Source: Nodosilinea sp. BSH.14
GTDB lineage: Bacteria > Cyanobacteriota > Cyanobacteriia > Phormidesmidales > Phormidesmidaceae
Length of the DNA: 5,885 nucleotides
Direction: 5' to 3'
Assembly: GCA_023264315.1 (NCBI GenBank)
Contig: JALQST010000217.1
Coordinates: 1 to 5,885, forward strand
A program made the translations under genes and the position numbers. Numbering within the stretch: the first letter of the stretch is position 1; the number at the start of each line of letters is the position of its first letter. The notes beneath the pieces were generated by a model. It ran no database searches. It had not been told where the DNA came from and saw only the letters and a program-made list of their open reading frames with translations. Below, one piece after another: positions 1-4,720 of the stretch.

Positions 1-1634
1 TGGCGTTGTAGGTCTTCCTTGGCCTGCTCCTGTTCCTTGGCCTTGCGCTGGGCTTCGCTAGTGGTGGTCAGCACTACCCGGGCCATTTTGTTAAAGCTGC
101 TAGACAGTCGGCCAAACTCGTCCTCCGAGAGCACCGTAGCTCGGGCGGATAGATTGCCCTGGTGGATCACCGCATTGAACTGGTTCTGGAGATCGTTAAT
201 GCTGGCCCGCATCCGGCGCTGGGATAGGTATCCGGCTCCGTAGGATGCCCCAAACCCAGCCATCCCAGATCCTAGGGCCATGGCCGCATGAACCACCTTG
301 GGCATTTCGCGGCTCGGCAGGAGACTGGTGGCTGCAAAGTTGACAACCCCCACCGCTAGGGCCGAGGCCACCCCCGCCGTCGTGGCAATGATCAGGTTTT
401 TGGCGGGCAGGGGAGCATTATCTAAGAACCCGAGCCAATCCTGTTCCTGGGTCGATTCCACCTCGGCATCATCGGTTTGGGCAAAGGCGGGCAGGCTGTC
501 GGTGCCCCCGGCAATGCTGAAAATTTCATCGTCGCTGAGGGACGTTTGATCCGTCGAACCGATGACATCAAAACTGGCGACGCTGCCGCCAAAGTCGGAG
601 ATCTCATCGCTGGAACCAAACCCAGTATCGCCCATTGAGGGCGCGGCAAAGCCCGCAGAACTGTCAGAGAGTTCAAAATCTGGCAAACTGCCGAGGTCGT
701 CAAACTCACTGAACTCATCAAGGAAATCAGCGGCGGCGGGGGCGCTATCCTCCCGTTGCAGGGTAGAGGCGGTGCCAAATCCATTACGGCCATAGCTGTC
801 GCCGCTGATCACCGTGTCCGGCGTGAAGTCCTCCGCCCCCAGGGGATCTCTCCCCAGGGCCGCATCCGACGCAAACACCGTCATATCATCGCTGCCGTCG
901 TCCGCTAGGGCTGGCCAAGCTTCCTCAACATCGTTCTCGTCATCAAAGCTGACAAAGACAGATCCGCTGCCCGTGGCGAAGGTGCCCATATCCGACTCTA
1001 AGGTGAAATCCTGGTCGGTGGGGCCAAAGGGTTCCTGGTCGCCCAATCCAAAGGGGTTGGCCTCCGTTGCCCCTGCCTCCGAGAAGGGATTAGCCCTCGG
1101 GCCATCGGGGATCGTATCGCCACTGGCCCCTAGGGGGGCAAAGGGGTTGGCCATCTCCTCCGGCAGGGTGTTCCCCAGCATCCCCGTGGCTTCATCGGTA
1201 TCCCAAGAGAACGCATTGAGGTTGATATCTTCATCCCACTGACTGGCTCCATTACTGGAGGAATCGTGGTTGAGGGTATCAAAGGTGGGGTTCTCCCCGC
1301 CATCGAAGAAGGTTTTATCGAGGGATTCTGGATCAAAGACGGGTGGACCGGCACTGCCTAAAAACTGGCTGACGTAGTCTAGGCCACTGGTGGCGTAGTC
1401 CACAAACTCCGACTCGGAGGTGCAGGCGAGGACGTTGCTATACTGCTCGCTAGCCACCTCATACTGTTGGAGTCCGTAGCAGTAGATGTGCCCGCGCAAA
1501 AGCAGCACGCTTGGATCATCCGGGTATTCCTCCGCCAGCACGTCGATAGCGGCTGCGGCATCCTGATAGTTGCCTTGGATGTAGGCCCTCTCGGCTTTTT
1601 GATAAGCCTGAGAGTAATCAATGCCTGAAGCCAT
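1..1634 (-). CDS. hmpD: Methyl-accepting chemotaxis protein, HmpD/PilJ-like receptor of pilus motility (5' part; 3' end outside window)
   Basis: The first 544 codons are present; the signalling domain lies beyond the left edge. The start is the ATG at 1634, preceded at good spacing by AGGAG. Residues about 5-90 look TPR-like (alternating A/Y/L helices, 'YQKAERAYIQGNYQDA'). Residues about 95-405 are acidic, S/G/D-rich and probably disordered, with three NPF motifs and one EPF (163-203). Two hydrophobic stretches (about 413-439 and 447-470) are separated by only about seven residues. A HAMP-like segment follows at about 471-525 ('DEFGRLSSSFNKM'), then the start of a charged coiled coil. The lack of a periplasmic domain suggests cytoplasmic input through the TPR/acidic region (inference). 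In this family the receptor works with CheW and CheA to control type IV pilus motility or phototaxis. It follows cheW by 60 bp on the same strand. The methyl-accepting tip could not be seen, so the receptor call rests on HAMP plus context. Confidence 0.9.
   Translation of the reverse strand, partial: MASGIDYSQAYQKAERAYIQGNYQDAAAAIDVLAEEYPDDPSVLLLRGHIYCYGLQQYEVASEQYSNVLACTSESEFVDYATSGLDYVSQFLGSAGPPVFDPESLDKTFFDGGENPTFDTLNHDSSSNGASQWDEDINLNAFSWDTDEATGMLGNTLPEEMANPFAPLGASGDTIPDGPRANPFSEAGATEANPFGLGDQEPFGPTDQDFTLESDMGTFATGSGSVFVSFDDENDVEEAWPALADDGSDDMTVFASDAALGRDPLGAEDFTPDTVISGDSYGRNGFGTASTLQREDSAPAAADFLDEFSEFDDLGSLPDFELSDSSAGFAAPSMGDTGFGSSDEISDFGGSVASFDVIGSTDQTSLSDDEIFSIAGGTDSLPAFAQTDDAEVESTQEQDWLGFLDNAPLPAKNLIIATTAGVASALAVGVVNFAATSLLPSREMPKVVHAAMALGSGMAGFGASYGAGYLSQRRMRASINDLQNQFNAVIHQGNLSARATVLSEDEFGRLSSSFNKMARVVLTTTSEAQRKAKEQEQAKEDLQR
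1026..1152 (-). repeat. Short repeats encoding NPF motifs in the receptor's disordered region
   Basis: The 14-bp sequence CAAAGGGGTTGGCC occurs on the + strand at 1049-1062 and 1139-1152. Degenerate copies lie near 1085 and 1026. On the coding strand they give NPF at receptor residues 163-165, 182-184 and 193-195, and EPF at 201-203. The copies are in frame and separated by variable spacers, so this looks like a protein short-motif repeat, not a mobile DNA repeat. Confidence 0.6.
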
Positions 1635-1640
1635 AACCTT

Positions 1641-1645
1641 CTCCT
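1641..1645 (-). promoter_or_regulatory. Ribosome binding site of hmpD
   Basis: On the minus strand AGGAG sits six bases upstream of the ATG at 1634. This fixes the start. The 60-bp gap to hmpC shows no promoter or terminator that I can support, so cotranscription with hmpC is likely. Confidence 0.7.
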
Positions 1646-1694
1646 GCCAATGCCTTTGTCTAAGGAATGAAGAGCTATCCGGGGAACCTAATGC

Positions 1695-2225
1695 CTAGGT
1701 GGCCCACCGGGCCGAGCGGATGACCGCCACATGATCCAACAATCTCAGGGCTTTATTGTCCTCAGCGGGCAACACCCATTCTCCTCGCAAAAAAGGAGCC
1801 ATGGTGTCGGGGCTGGTGCTGGATACCTGGGTTTTGTCAGGGTTTAGCCAGCGGGTGCCCACAATCCGGTTGACCGCTAAGCCTAACATAGTTCCTTGAT
1901 CTTCAATCGCGATCACAGAAATCTCAGGGCGGTCGGTGTTGAGCATGGAACTGTAACCCAAAAACTGTCCTAAATCGGCCACCCAAATCACCCGCCCTTG
2001 CTCGTTGAGGGTACCCAACAACAGGTGAGAGACGTTGGGAATGGGGGTGATCCGGTCTGGGGGCTGTTCAATGATGCGGCGGATGCCCGTGGCGGGGAGG
2101 GCAAACTCGTCGTCATTGGTGACAAAAAATCGCAGGAATAACTCGCCTTCTGGACTCTCGAGGGCTTGAATTTCCGGATCTTGATCCTGTCCGGCCTGGG
2201 TGAGAAAATCGGGATTGCCAACCAT
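1695..2225 (-). CDS. hmpC: CheW-type adaptor, HmpC/PilI-like
   Basis: Encodes 176 residues, a normal size for CheW. The CheW domain covers about residues 27-172: strands 'GELFLRFFV' and 'FALPATGIRRII', the typical 'GTLNEQGRVIWVADL' segment at 71-85, 'EISVIAIEDQGTMLGLAVNRIVG' (101-123, as two strands), and 'LLDHVAVI' near the end. The first 26 residues are an acidic, polar lead. The frame is open upstream to an ATG at 2315, but that would add 30 residues unlike CheW overlapping cheY. The ATG at 2225 has GAGG (2233-2236) seven bases upstream and is preferred. CheW proteins couple the receptor to the CheA kinase at the membrane array. The first 113 bp are also read in another frame by the extended cheY ORF. 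Translational coupling with cheY is likely. Confidence 0.92.
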   Translation of the reverse strand: MVGNPDFLTQAGQDQDPEIQALESPEGELFLRFFVTNDDEFALPATGIRRIIEQPPDRITPIPNVSHLLLGTLNEQGRVIWVADLGQFLGYSSMLNTDRPEISVIAIEDQGTMLGLAVNRIVGTRWLNPDKTQVSSTSPDTMAPFLRGEWVLPAEDNKALRLLDHVAVIRSARWAT

Positions 2226-2610
2226 GGTGTTGCCTCGATACGTCACTATCCCCGCTGAGTTGCTTGACGGTGCCCACCAACTCAGCGGGCTGAAAGGGCT
2301 TCGCAATATAGGCATCAGCCCCCTGTTTCATGCCCCAATAGCGGTCAAATTCTTCCCCCTTCGAGGAACAAAGCACCACGGGAACATGCTGGGTGGAGGG
2401 ATCCACCTTCAGCTTGCGGCACAGTTCATAGCCATTCATGCGTGGCATCACAATATCCAGCACAATCACATCCGGCAGTGGCCCCCGCAAATGTTCGAGG
2501 GCTTCCACCCCGTCCCCAGCGGTGTCTACCTGTAGGCCAACGCCCCGTAGCAAGCTGGTCATCATTTCTCGCTGCGGCAGGCTATCCTCGACCACCAAAA
2601 CTGTACTCAT
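2113..2610 (-). CDS. hmpB: CheY-like single-domain response regulator, HmpB/PilH-like, with anomalous 3' extension into hmpC
   Basis: Start is the ATG at 2610 ('MSTVLVVEDS'). A further in-frame ATG at 2634 would add eight residues that do not resemble the family. Residues 1-120 form a complete receiver: acidic pocket E8/D9, phosphoacceptor D52 in 'VLDIVMP', S82 at the Thr/Ser switch position, and K104 in 'AKPF'. The 52/82/104 spacing matches CheY. 'EEFDRYWGMKQGADAYIAKPF' is typical of cyanobacterial PilH/HmpB as I remember them. Such proteins end at about 120 residues, but this frame continues for about 45 more to a TGA at 2113-2115, overlapping hmpC by 113 nt. The added part (from 'DSDVSRQHHGW') is basic, S/R-rich and domain-free, as expected for out-of-frame reading. 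One extra base in the G4 run at 2250-2253 would end the protein at a tandem TAG TGA (2243-2248) after 121 residues. The real 3' end may therefore be 2246. The receiver is certain; the tail is doubtful. Confidence 0.88.
   Translation of the reverse strand: MSTVLVVEDSLPQREMMTSLLRGVGLQVDTAGDGVEALEHLRGPLPDVIVLDIVMPRMNGYELCRKLKVDPSTQHVPVVLCSSKGEEFDRYWGMKQGADAYIAKPFQPAELVGTVKQLSGDSDVSRQHHGWQSRFSHPGRTGSRSGNSSPRESRRRVIPAIFCHQ
2233..2236 (-). promoter_or_regulatory. Ribosome binding site of hmpC inside the extended cheY frame
   Basis: GAGG on the minus strand, seven bases before the ATG at 2225. It supports this start over the upstream ATG at 2315. It lies just after the cheY-terminal hairpin and after the out-of-frame tandem stops, so ribosomes ending at those stops would sit next to it. 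Confidence 0.55.
2251..2289 (-). repeat. Perfect 12-bp inverted repeat (hairpin) at the hmpB-hmpC junction
   Basis: CCCGCTGAGTTG (2251-2262) and CAACTCAGCGGG (2278-2289) are exact reverse complements around a 15-nt loop. In the transcript the hairpin covers the codons for cheY residues 108-120. Its 3' arm ends within the G4 run where the frame anomaly lies, about 25 nt before the hmpC ATG. No U tract follows, so it is not a standard intrinsic terminator. It could be an attenuator, an RNA-processing or stability element, or the trace of a template-switch mutation. Confidence 0.75.
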
Positions 2611-2672
2611 GATACGGATCCATGCACACCCCATGGGGGATAAAAACGTTAACCCATGAACCGAGGATGCTA

Positions 2673-2678
2673 TTTATA
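2673..2678 (-). promoter_or_regulatory. Candidate -10 box for hmpB
   Basis: TATAAA on the minus strand, within the dyad GCTAT-TT-ATAGC (2669-2680), about 63 bases upstream of the hmpB ATG. There is no good -35 at 16-18 bp. The direct repeat at 2708-2735 lies where an activator could bind. Prediction by eye only. Confidence 0.35.
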
Positions 2679-2707
2679 GCGTACCCACGCTCGCCACTTC
2701 ATAAACG

Positions 2708-2735
2708 CCCCAACGCAAATTTCCCCAACGCAAAT
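2708..2735. repeat. 13-bp direct repeat, 15-bp period
   Basis: CCCCAACGCAAAT occurs at 2708-2720 and exactly again at 2723-2735. On the minus strand each unit reads ATTTGCGTTGGGG. The pair lies about 30-60 bp upstream of the candidate hmpB -10 box, so it could be an activator site. Function unknown. Confidence 0.6.
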
Positions 2736-2879
2736 CTATTGGCTCACCCGAAGGCCACCGCATGCTCGGGGCCAATGGTTCAAAGTATGGCGAATCTTGA
2801 TGAACTTGGTTTACCCCGGCAATAAATACTTATTAAACAGACCTATGAAACAGATCCTTGGCCGGTGAACTAGAGGTGC

Positions 2880-2921
2880 CCCTAGGCCAAGTCCCTTCTG
2901 GCTGGATCGGCCATCCTAGGG
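2880..2921 (-). terminator. Stem-loop just downstream of hmpA (weak terminator candidate)
   Basis: CCCTAGG (2880-2886) and CCTAGGG (2915-2921) can pair across a 28-nt loop, 12 bases after the hmpA stop. There is no T run after it on the minus strand and the loop is long. It is at best a non-canonical terminator or a 3'-end stabiliser. Confidence 0.25.
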
Positions 2922-2932
2922 ATTCTGTGGGC

Positions 2933-4207
2933 CTAACGGACGGGGGGCACGCCACTGAGATCCAAATCTATGTCCCCTTCTAGGGCATCGGCTAGGAGTT
3001 TATCGGGGCGCGGACGATCTGGATCGCCGGGGCCAACGTATTTTTCCACCAAGGCCAACAGTTCACCAGGACCAAAGGGCTTAGTCAGGTAGTCATTGGC
3101 CCCCACCATCCGCGCCTTCACCCGATCCAAGAAGCCATCTTTGCCGGTCAGCATCACCATGGGCGTTTGGCGAAAGGCACTGGCGTGACGCAGCATGGCA
3201 CACAGCTCATAGCCATCCAGTTCGGGCATGGCGATATCGCAGAGAATGAGATCGGGCTGAAGCTGGAACAGTAGCCCCAACGCCTTGAGGGGATTGCCAA
3301 TGGAGGTGGCTTCATAGCCCTGGCCGTCGAGGATGCGTTCTACGGTTTGGCGAATGGTGGCGCTGTCATCGACGCACACAATGCGCGGGAGCCGTTGGGG
3401 CCAAGTTTTGCCCCCCGATGGCGAGGATCCATGGCGGTCTGGGGGCTGCACCAGGGTGACATAGCCCTGCTGAATGGCAGGCAGCAACAGACGGGCCACC
3501 GTTACCAAGTCGCGGTCCAGGTAGCGGGCGATCTGCCGTAGGGAGATTTGGCCATCCAACCAGGGATATAAGCGCTGGTAGGCAATCTCCGAAAGGCTGT
3601 CCCGGAAGGCATCGACCTCCACTAAGAGCGGACATTGATCCGGAGACTGGATCTGGGGATGGAGCTTATGCCAGGTTTGGATTCGCTGGGTAATGCCCGT
3701 TACCAGAGAACTCACCTTGTGGGTCATCAGTTGTGGGCTGAGGGCCGAGCTGAGCTGAAAAACAAAGGATCCCTGGCGCAGACTCAGCAGGTCAAACAGG
3801 GTCTCCCGCACCATATGGCTGAGGATAGCCCGCCCCTGTTCTGGGGTGAGCAGATGCTGTTCGAGCATCGCCCACAGGGTGCCATATTCAAGGGAATTGA
3901 GTGCGGCGATGGCGGAGATGGTGCTGGGGTCGGGTAGGGATTTATCGATGCCGTAGCGATGGAGATGATCCCGTAGTCGCCCCAGGCTGTTATCGGTGGT
4001 GCCCGCATAGACTAGCCGACCATTGGCCAAGAACACCAGCCAGGATTGGGTATTGCCCACCATCTCGGACCTACTCTCAGCCCCCTGCCCCAGATATTTA
4101 TAGGGATGCGCCCCATAGCTTTCCAGGTATAGCTCCCCGGTGCGCTGTCCCAGCTCAATCAACTGCAAAATGCTGCGAATATCAATTTCCGACAGATAGC
4201 CCTGCAT
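2933..4207 (-). CDS. hmpA: PatA-family response regulator (DUF4388/PATAN plus receiver), HmpA/PilG-like
   Basis: Encodes 424 residues. The N-terminus 'MQGYLSEIDIRSILQLIELG' with 'RTGELYLES' and 'WLVFLANGRLVYAGT' (to about 75) is a DUF4388/PATAN domain. Residues about 97-180 are helical. Residues about 213-255 ('LDGQISLRQIARYLDRD...') resemble a winged helix, as common in cyanobacterial PatA relatives. After a linker, a receiver spans about 274-393: D280/D281, phosphoacceptor D324 in 'CDIAMPELDGYE', T354 and K376 in 'TKPF', all at canonical spacing, so phosphorylation should be possible. A short acidic tail ends in 'GDIDLDLSG'. The start is set by the family-typical N-terminus; no strong ribosome binding site precedes it. 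In this family the protein is an output of the pilus chemotaxis pathway controlling twitching or gliding direction. It is first in the hmp cluster and divergent from hmpF. The name rests on domain order and context; pilG or patA-like would be equivalent. Confidence 0.93.
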   Translation of the reverse strand: MQGYLSEIDIRSILQLIELGQRTGELYLESYGAHPYKYLGQGAESRSEMVGNTQSWLVFLANGRLVYAGTTDNSLGRLRDHLHRYGIDKSLPDPSTISAIAALNSLEYGTLWAMLEQHLLTPEQGRAILSHMVRETLFDLLSLRQGSFVFQLSSALSPQLMTHKVSSLVTGITQRIQTWHKLHPQIQSPDQCPLLVEVDAFRDSLSEIAYQRLYPWLDGQISLRQIARYLDRDLVTVARLLLPAIQQGYVTLVQPPDRHGSSPSGGKTWPQRLPRIVCVDDSATIRQTVERILDGQGYEATSIGNPLKALGLLFQLQPDLILCDIAMPELDGYELCAMLRHASAFRQTPMVMLTGKDGFLDRVKARMVGANDYLTKPFGPGELLALVEKYVGPGDPDRPRPDKLLADALEGDIDLDLSGVPPVR

Positions 4208-4282
4208 GCAGCAACCAACGCAAGATAAAGATGTAGAGGAAGGAGGGTGTCAGAGGCCGCCCGGGGAAATCGGCTCTTTCAG

Positions 4283-4288
4283 AGTATA
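4283..4288 (-). promoter_or_regulatory. Candidate -10 box for hmpA
   Basis: TATACT on the minus strand, about 75 bases before the hmpA ATG, without a recognisable -35. The same hexamer faces hmpF on the other side. A leader of roughly 70 nt would result. Prediction by eye. Confidence 0.4.
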
Positions 4289-4331
4289 AGCCCGATGCCG
4301 TCTTGATGCACATGGGCCGATAGGGTGCATC

Positions 4332-4347
4332 GAGGCTCGCGAGCCTC
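4332..4347. repeat. Perfect 16-bp palindrome
   Basis: GAGGCTCGCGAGCCTC is an exact palindrome with no spacer, centred on TCGCGA. It lies upstream of both candidate -10 boxes, about 45 bp from that of hmpA. It resembles an operator for a dimeric regulator, but no known motif is recognised. It is not the HIP1 octamer. Confidence 0.65.
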
Positions 4348-4380
4348 AGGACTTCTCAGTATGACGCTTCTCAGAGAAGA

Positions 4381-4448
4381 TGATCTGGCAGTAGCCATTT
4401 TGCTTGAGATACATTCGGGCTGATCTGTGAGCTATGAGGTGTGATCTG
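4381..4448. repeat. Three TGATCTG copies spaced 40 and 21 bp
   Basis: TGATCTG starts at 4381, 4421 and 4442 on the + strand. The spacings are close to four and two helix turns, which would place the sites on one face of the DNA. Possibly a regulator site; a 7-mer can also recur by chance. Confidence 0.35.
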
Positions 4449-4449
4449 G

Positions 4450-4482
4450 TCGAACCGTCGAACCGGGGAATTCCAACCGGGG
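4450..4482. repeat. Short tandem repeats TCGAACCG and AACCGGGG
   Basis: TCGAACCG occurs twice head to tail (4450-4457, 4458-4465). AACCGGGG occurs at 4461-4468 and 4475-4482, separated by AATTCC. No known function is recognised. Confidence 0.5.
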
Positions 4483-4520
4483 CAGCGCAGAGGAAAGCCT
4501 TTCGACAAGATCAAGGCGAA

Positions 4521-4600
4521 CGGAGGCGACCCAAAAGGAGCATGGCTGCCCTAGCCTTCTCCCTAGTAGACATTTCCTGACCGGTGTTCCGTCGCCTCTG
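4521..4600 (+). repeat. Long-range inverted repeat upstream of hmpF
   Basis: CGGAGGCGAC (4521-4530) can pair with GTCGCCTCTG (4591-4600): ten pairs including one G-T, with a 60-nt loop. It lies just upstream of the hmpF -10 candidate. It would be in RNA only if transcription starts earlier. Confidence 0.4.
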
Positions 4601-4612
4601 GTGCCGAATGGA

Positions 4613-4618
4613 TATACT
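4613..4618 (+). promoter_or_regulatory. Candidate -10 box for hmpF
   Basis: TATACT on the + strand, about 100 bases before the GTG at 4721, again without a convincing -35 at normal distance. It would give a leader of roughly 95 nt. A -10-only promoter may need an activator or a non-group-1 sigma factor (inference). Confidence 0.4.
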
Positions 4619-4659
4619 TGATTAGAGCCCCAGCCGTTCCCGTGGATCTGGCCCCTGTT

Positions 4660-4679
4660 TCCTAGATATAGACCTAGGA
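4660..4679. repeat. Dyad TCCTAG-N8-CTAGGA in the hmpF leader
   Basis: Six-bp arms at 4660-4665 and 4674-4679 surround an AT-rich spacer. It lies between the -10 candidate and the start codon. It could be an operator or a small leader hairpin. Confidence 0.35.
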
Positions 4680-4706
4680 TTTAAGTTTCTCCACGTCTAA
4701 AGTATC

Positions 4707-4710
4707 GAGG
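4707..4710 (+). promoter_or_regulatory. Ribosome binding site of hmpF (weak)
   Basis: GAGG at 4707-4710, ten bases before the GTG at 4721. It is the only purine-rich site between the in-frame stop TAA at 4682 and the coding start, and so supports GTG as the start. Confidence 0.45.
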
Positions 4711-4720
4711 ATCAACCAGC

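Larger units (their letters stand above)
2611..2932. other. Intergenic region between hmpA and hmpB
   Basis: This 322-bp stretch shows no plausible gene. It holds an inverted repeat after hmpA (2880-2921), an AT-rich dyad AATAA-N4-TTATT (2821-2834), a 13-bp direct repeat (2708-2735), a TATAAA box facing hmpB (2673-2678) and a 10-bp palindrome CCCCATGGGG in the presumed hmpB leader (2629-2638). Its length and contents suggest that hmpB-hmpC-hmpD can be transcribed separately from hmpA (inference). A 67-codon plus-strand ORF here (2622-2825) looks spurious. Confidence 0.55.
4208..4720. other. Divergent regulatory region between hmpA and hmpF
   Basis: This 513-bp region has no convincing gene. 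It holds -10-like TATACT boxes near each end facing each gene, a perfect 16-bp palindrome (4332-4347), an inverted repeat CTTCTC-A-GAGAAG (4367-4379), three TGATCTG copies (4381-4448), short tandem repeats (4450-4482), a long-range 10-bp stem (4521-4600) and a dyad near hmpF (4660-4679). Two short ORFs, 4325-4423 (33 codons, GTG) and 4434-4580 (48 codons), show no family signal. Confidence 0.6.

Noticed and set aside
422..793. 123-codon minus-strand ORF inside the receptor gene
   Set aside because: It is a P-rich shadow in another frame of the acidic receptor region and shows no domain; the receptor frame is continuous.
814..1242. 142-codon plus-strand ORF antisense to the receptor
   Set aside because: S/P/K-rich low complexity arises from reading the acidic repeat region in antisense; no start signal or family match.
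1635..1694. Possible promoter between hmpC and hmpD
   Set aside because: No convincing -10/-35 pair in this short gap; operon reading is simpler.
2226..2315. Longer hmpC start at the ATG at 2315
   Set aside because: The added 30 residues are cheY read in another frame; the ATG at 2225 has a better ribosome binding site and gives a normal CheW length.
3635..3937. Plus-strand ORF of 100 codons antisense to hmpA
   Set aside because: hmpA has a full, well-conserved domain structure on the minus strand over the same DNA.
4332..4347. Palindrome as a HIP1 element or intrinsic terminator
   Set aside because: The sequence is not GCGATCGC, and no T run follows on either strand; it is also not at a gene end.
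4325..4423. 33-codon ORF with GTG start, or 20 codons from the ATG at 4361 with AGGA upstream
   Set aside because: Too short, no family signal, and it runs across the perfect palindrome and the repeats; a leader peptide cannot be excluded but is not supported.
4434..4580. 48-codon plus-strand ORF in the divergent region
   Set aside because: It spans short tandem repeats, is R/P-rich and has no domain or clear ribosome binding site.
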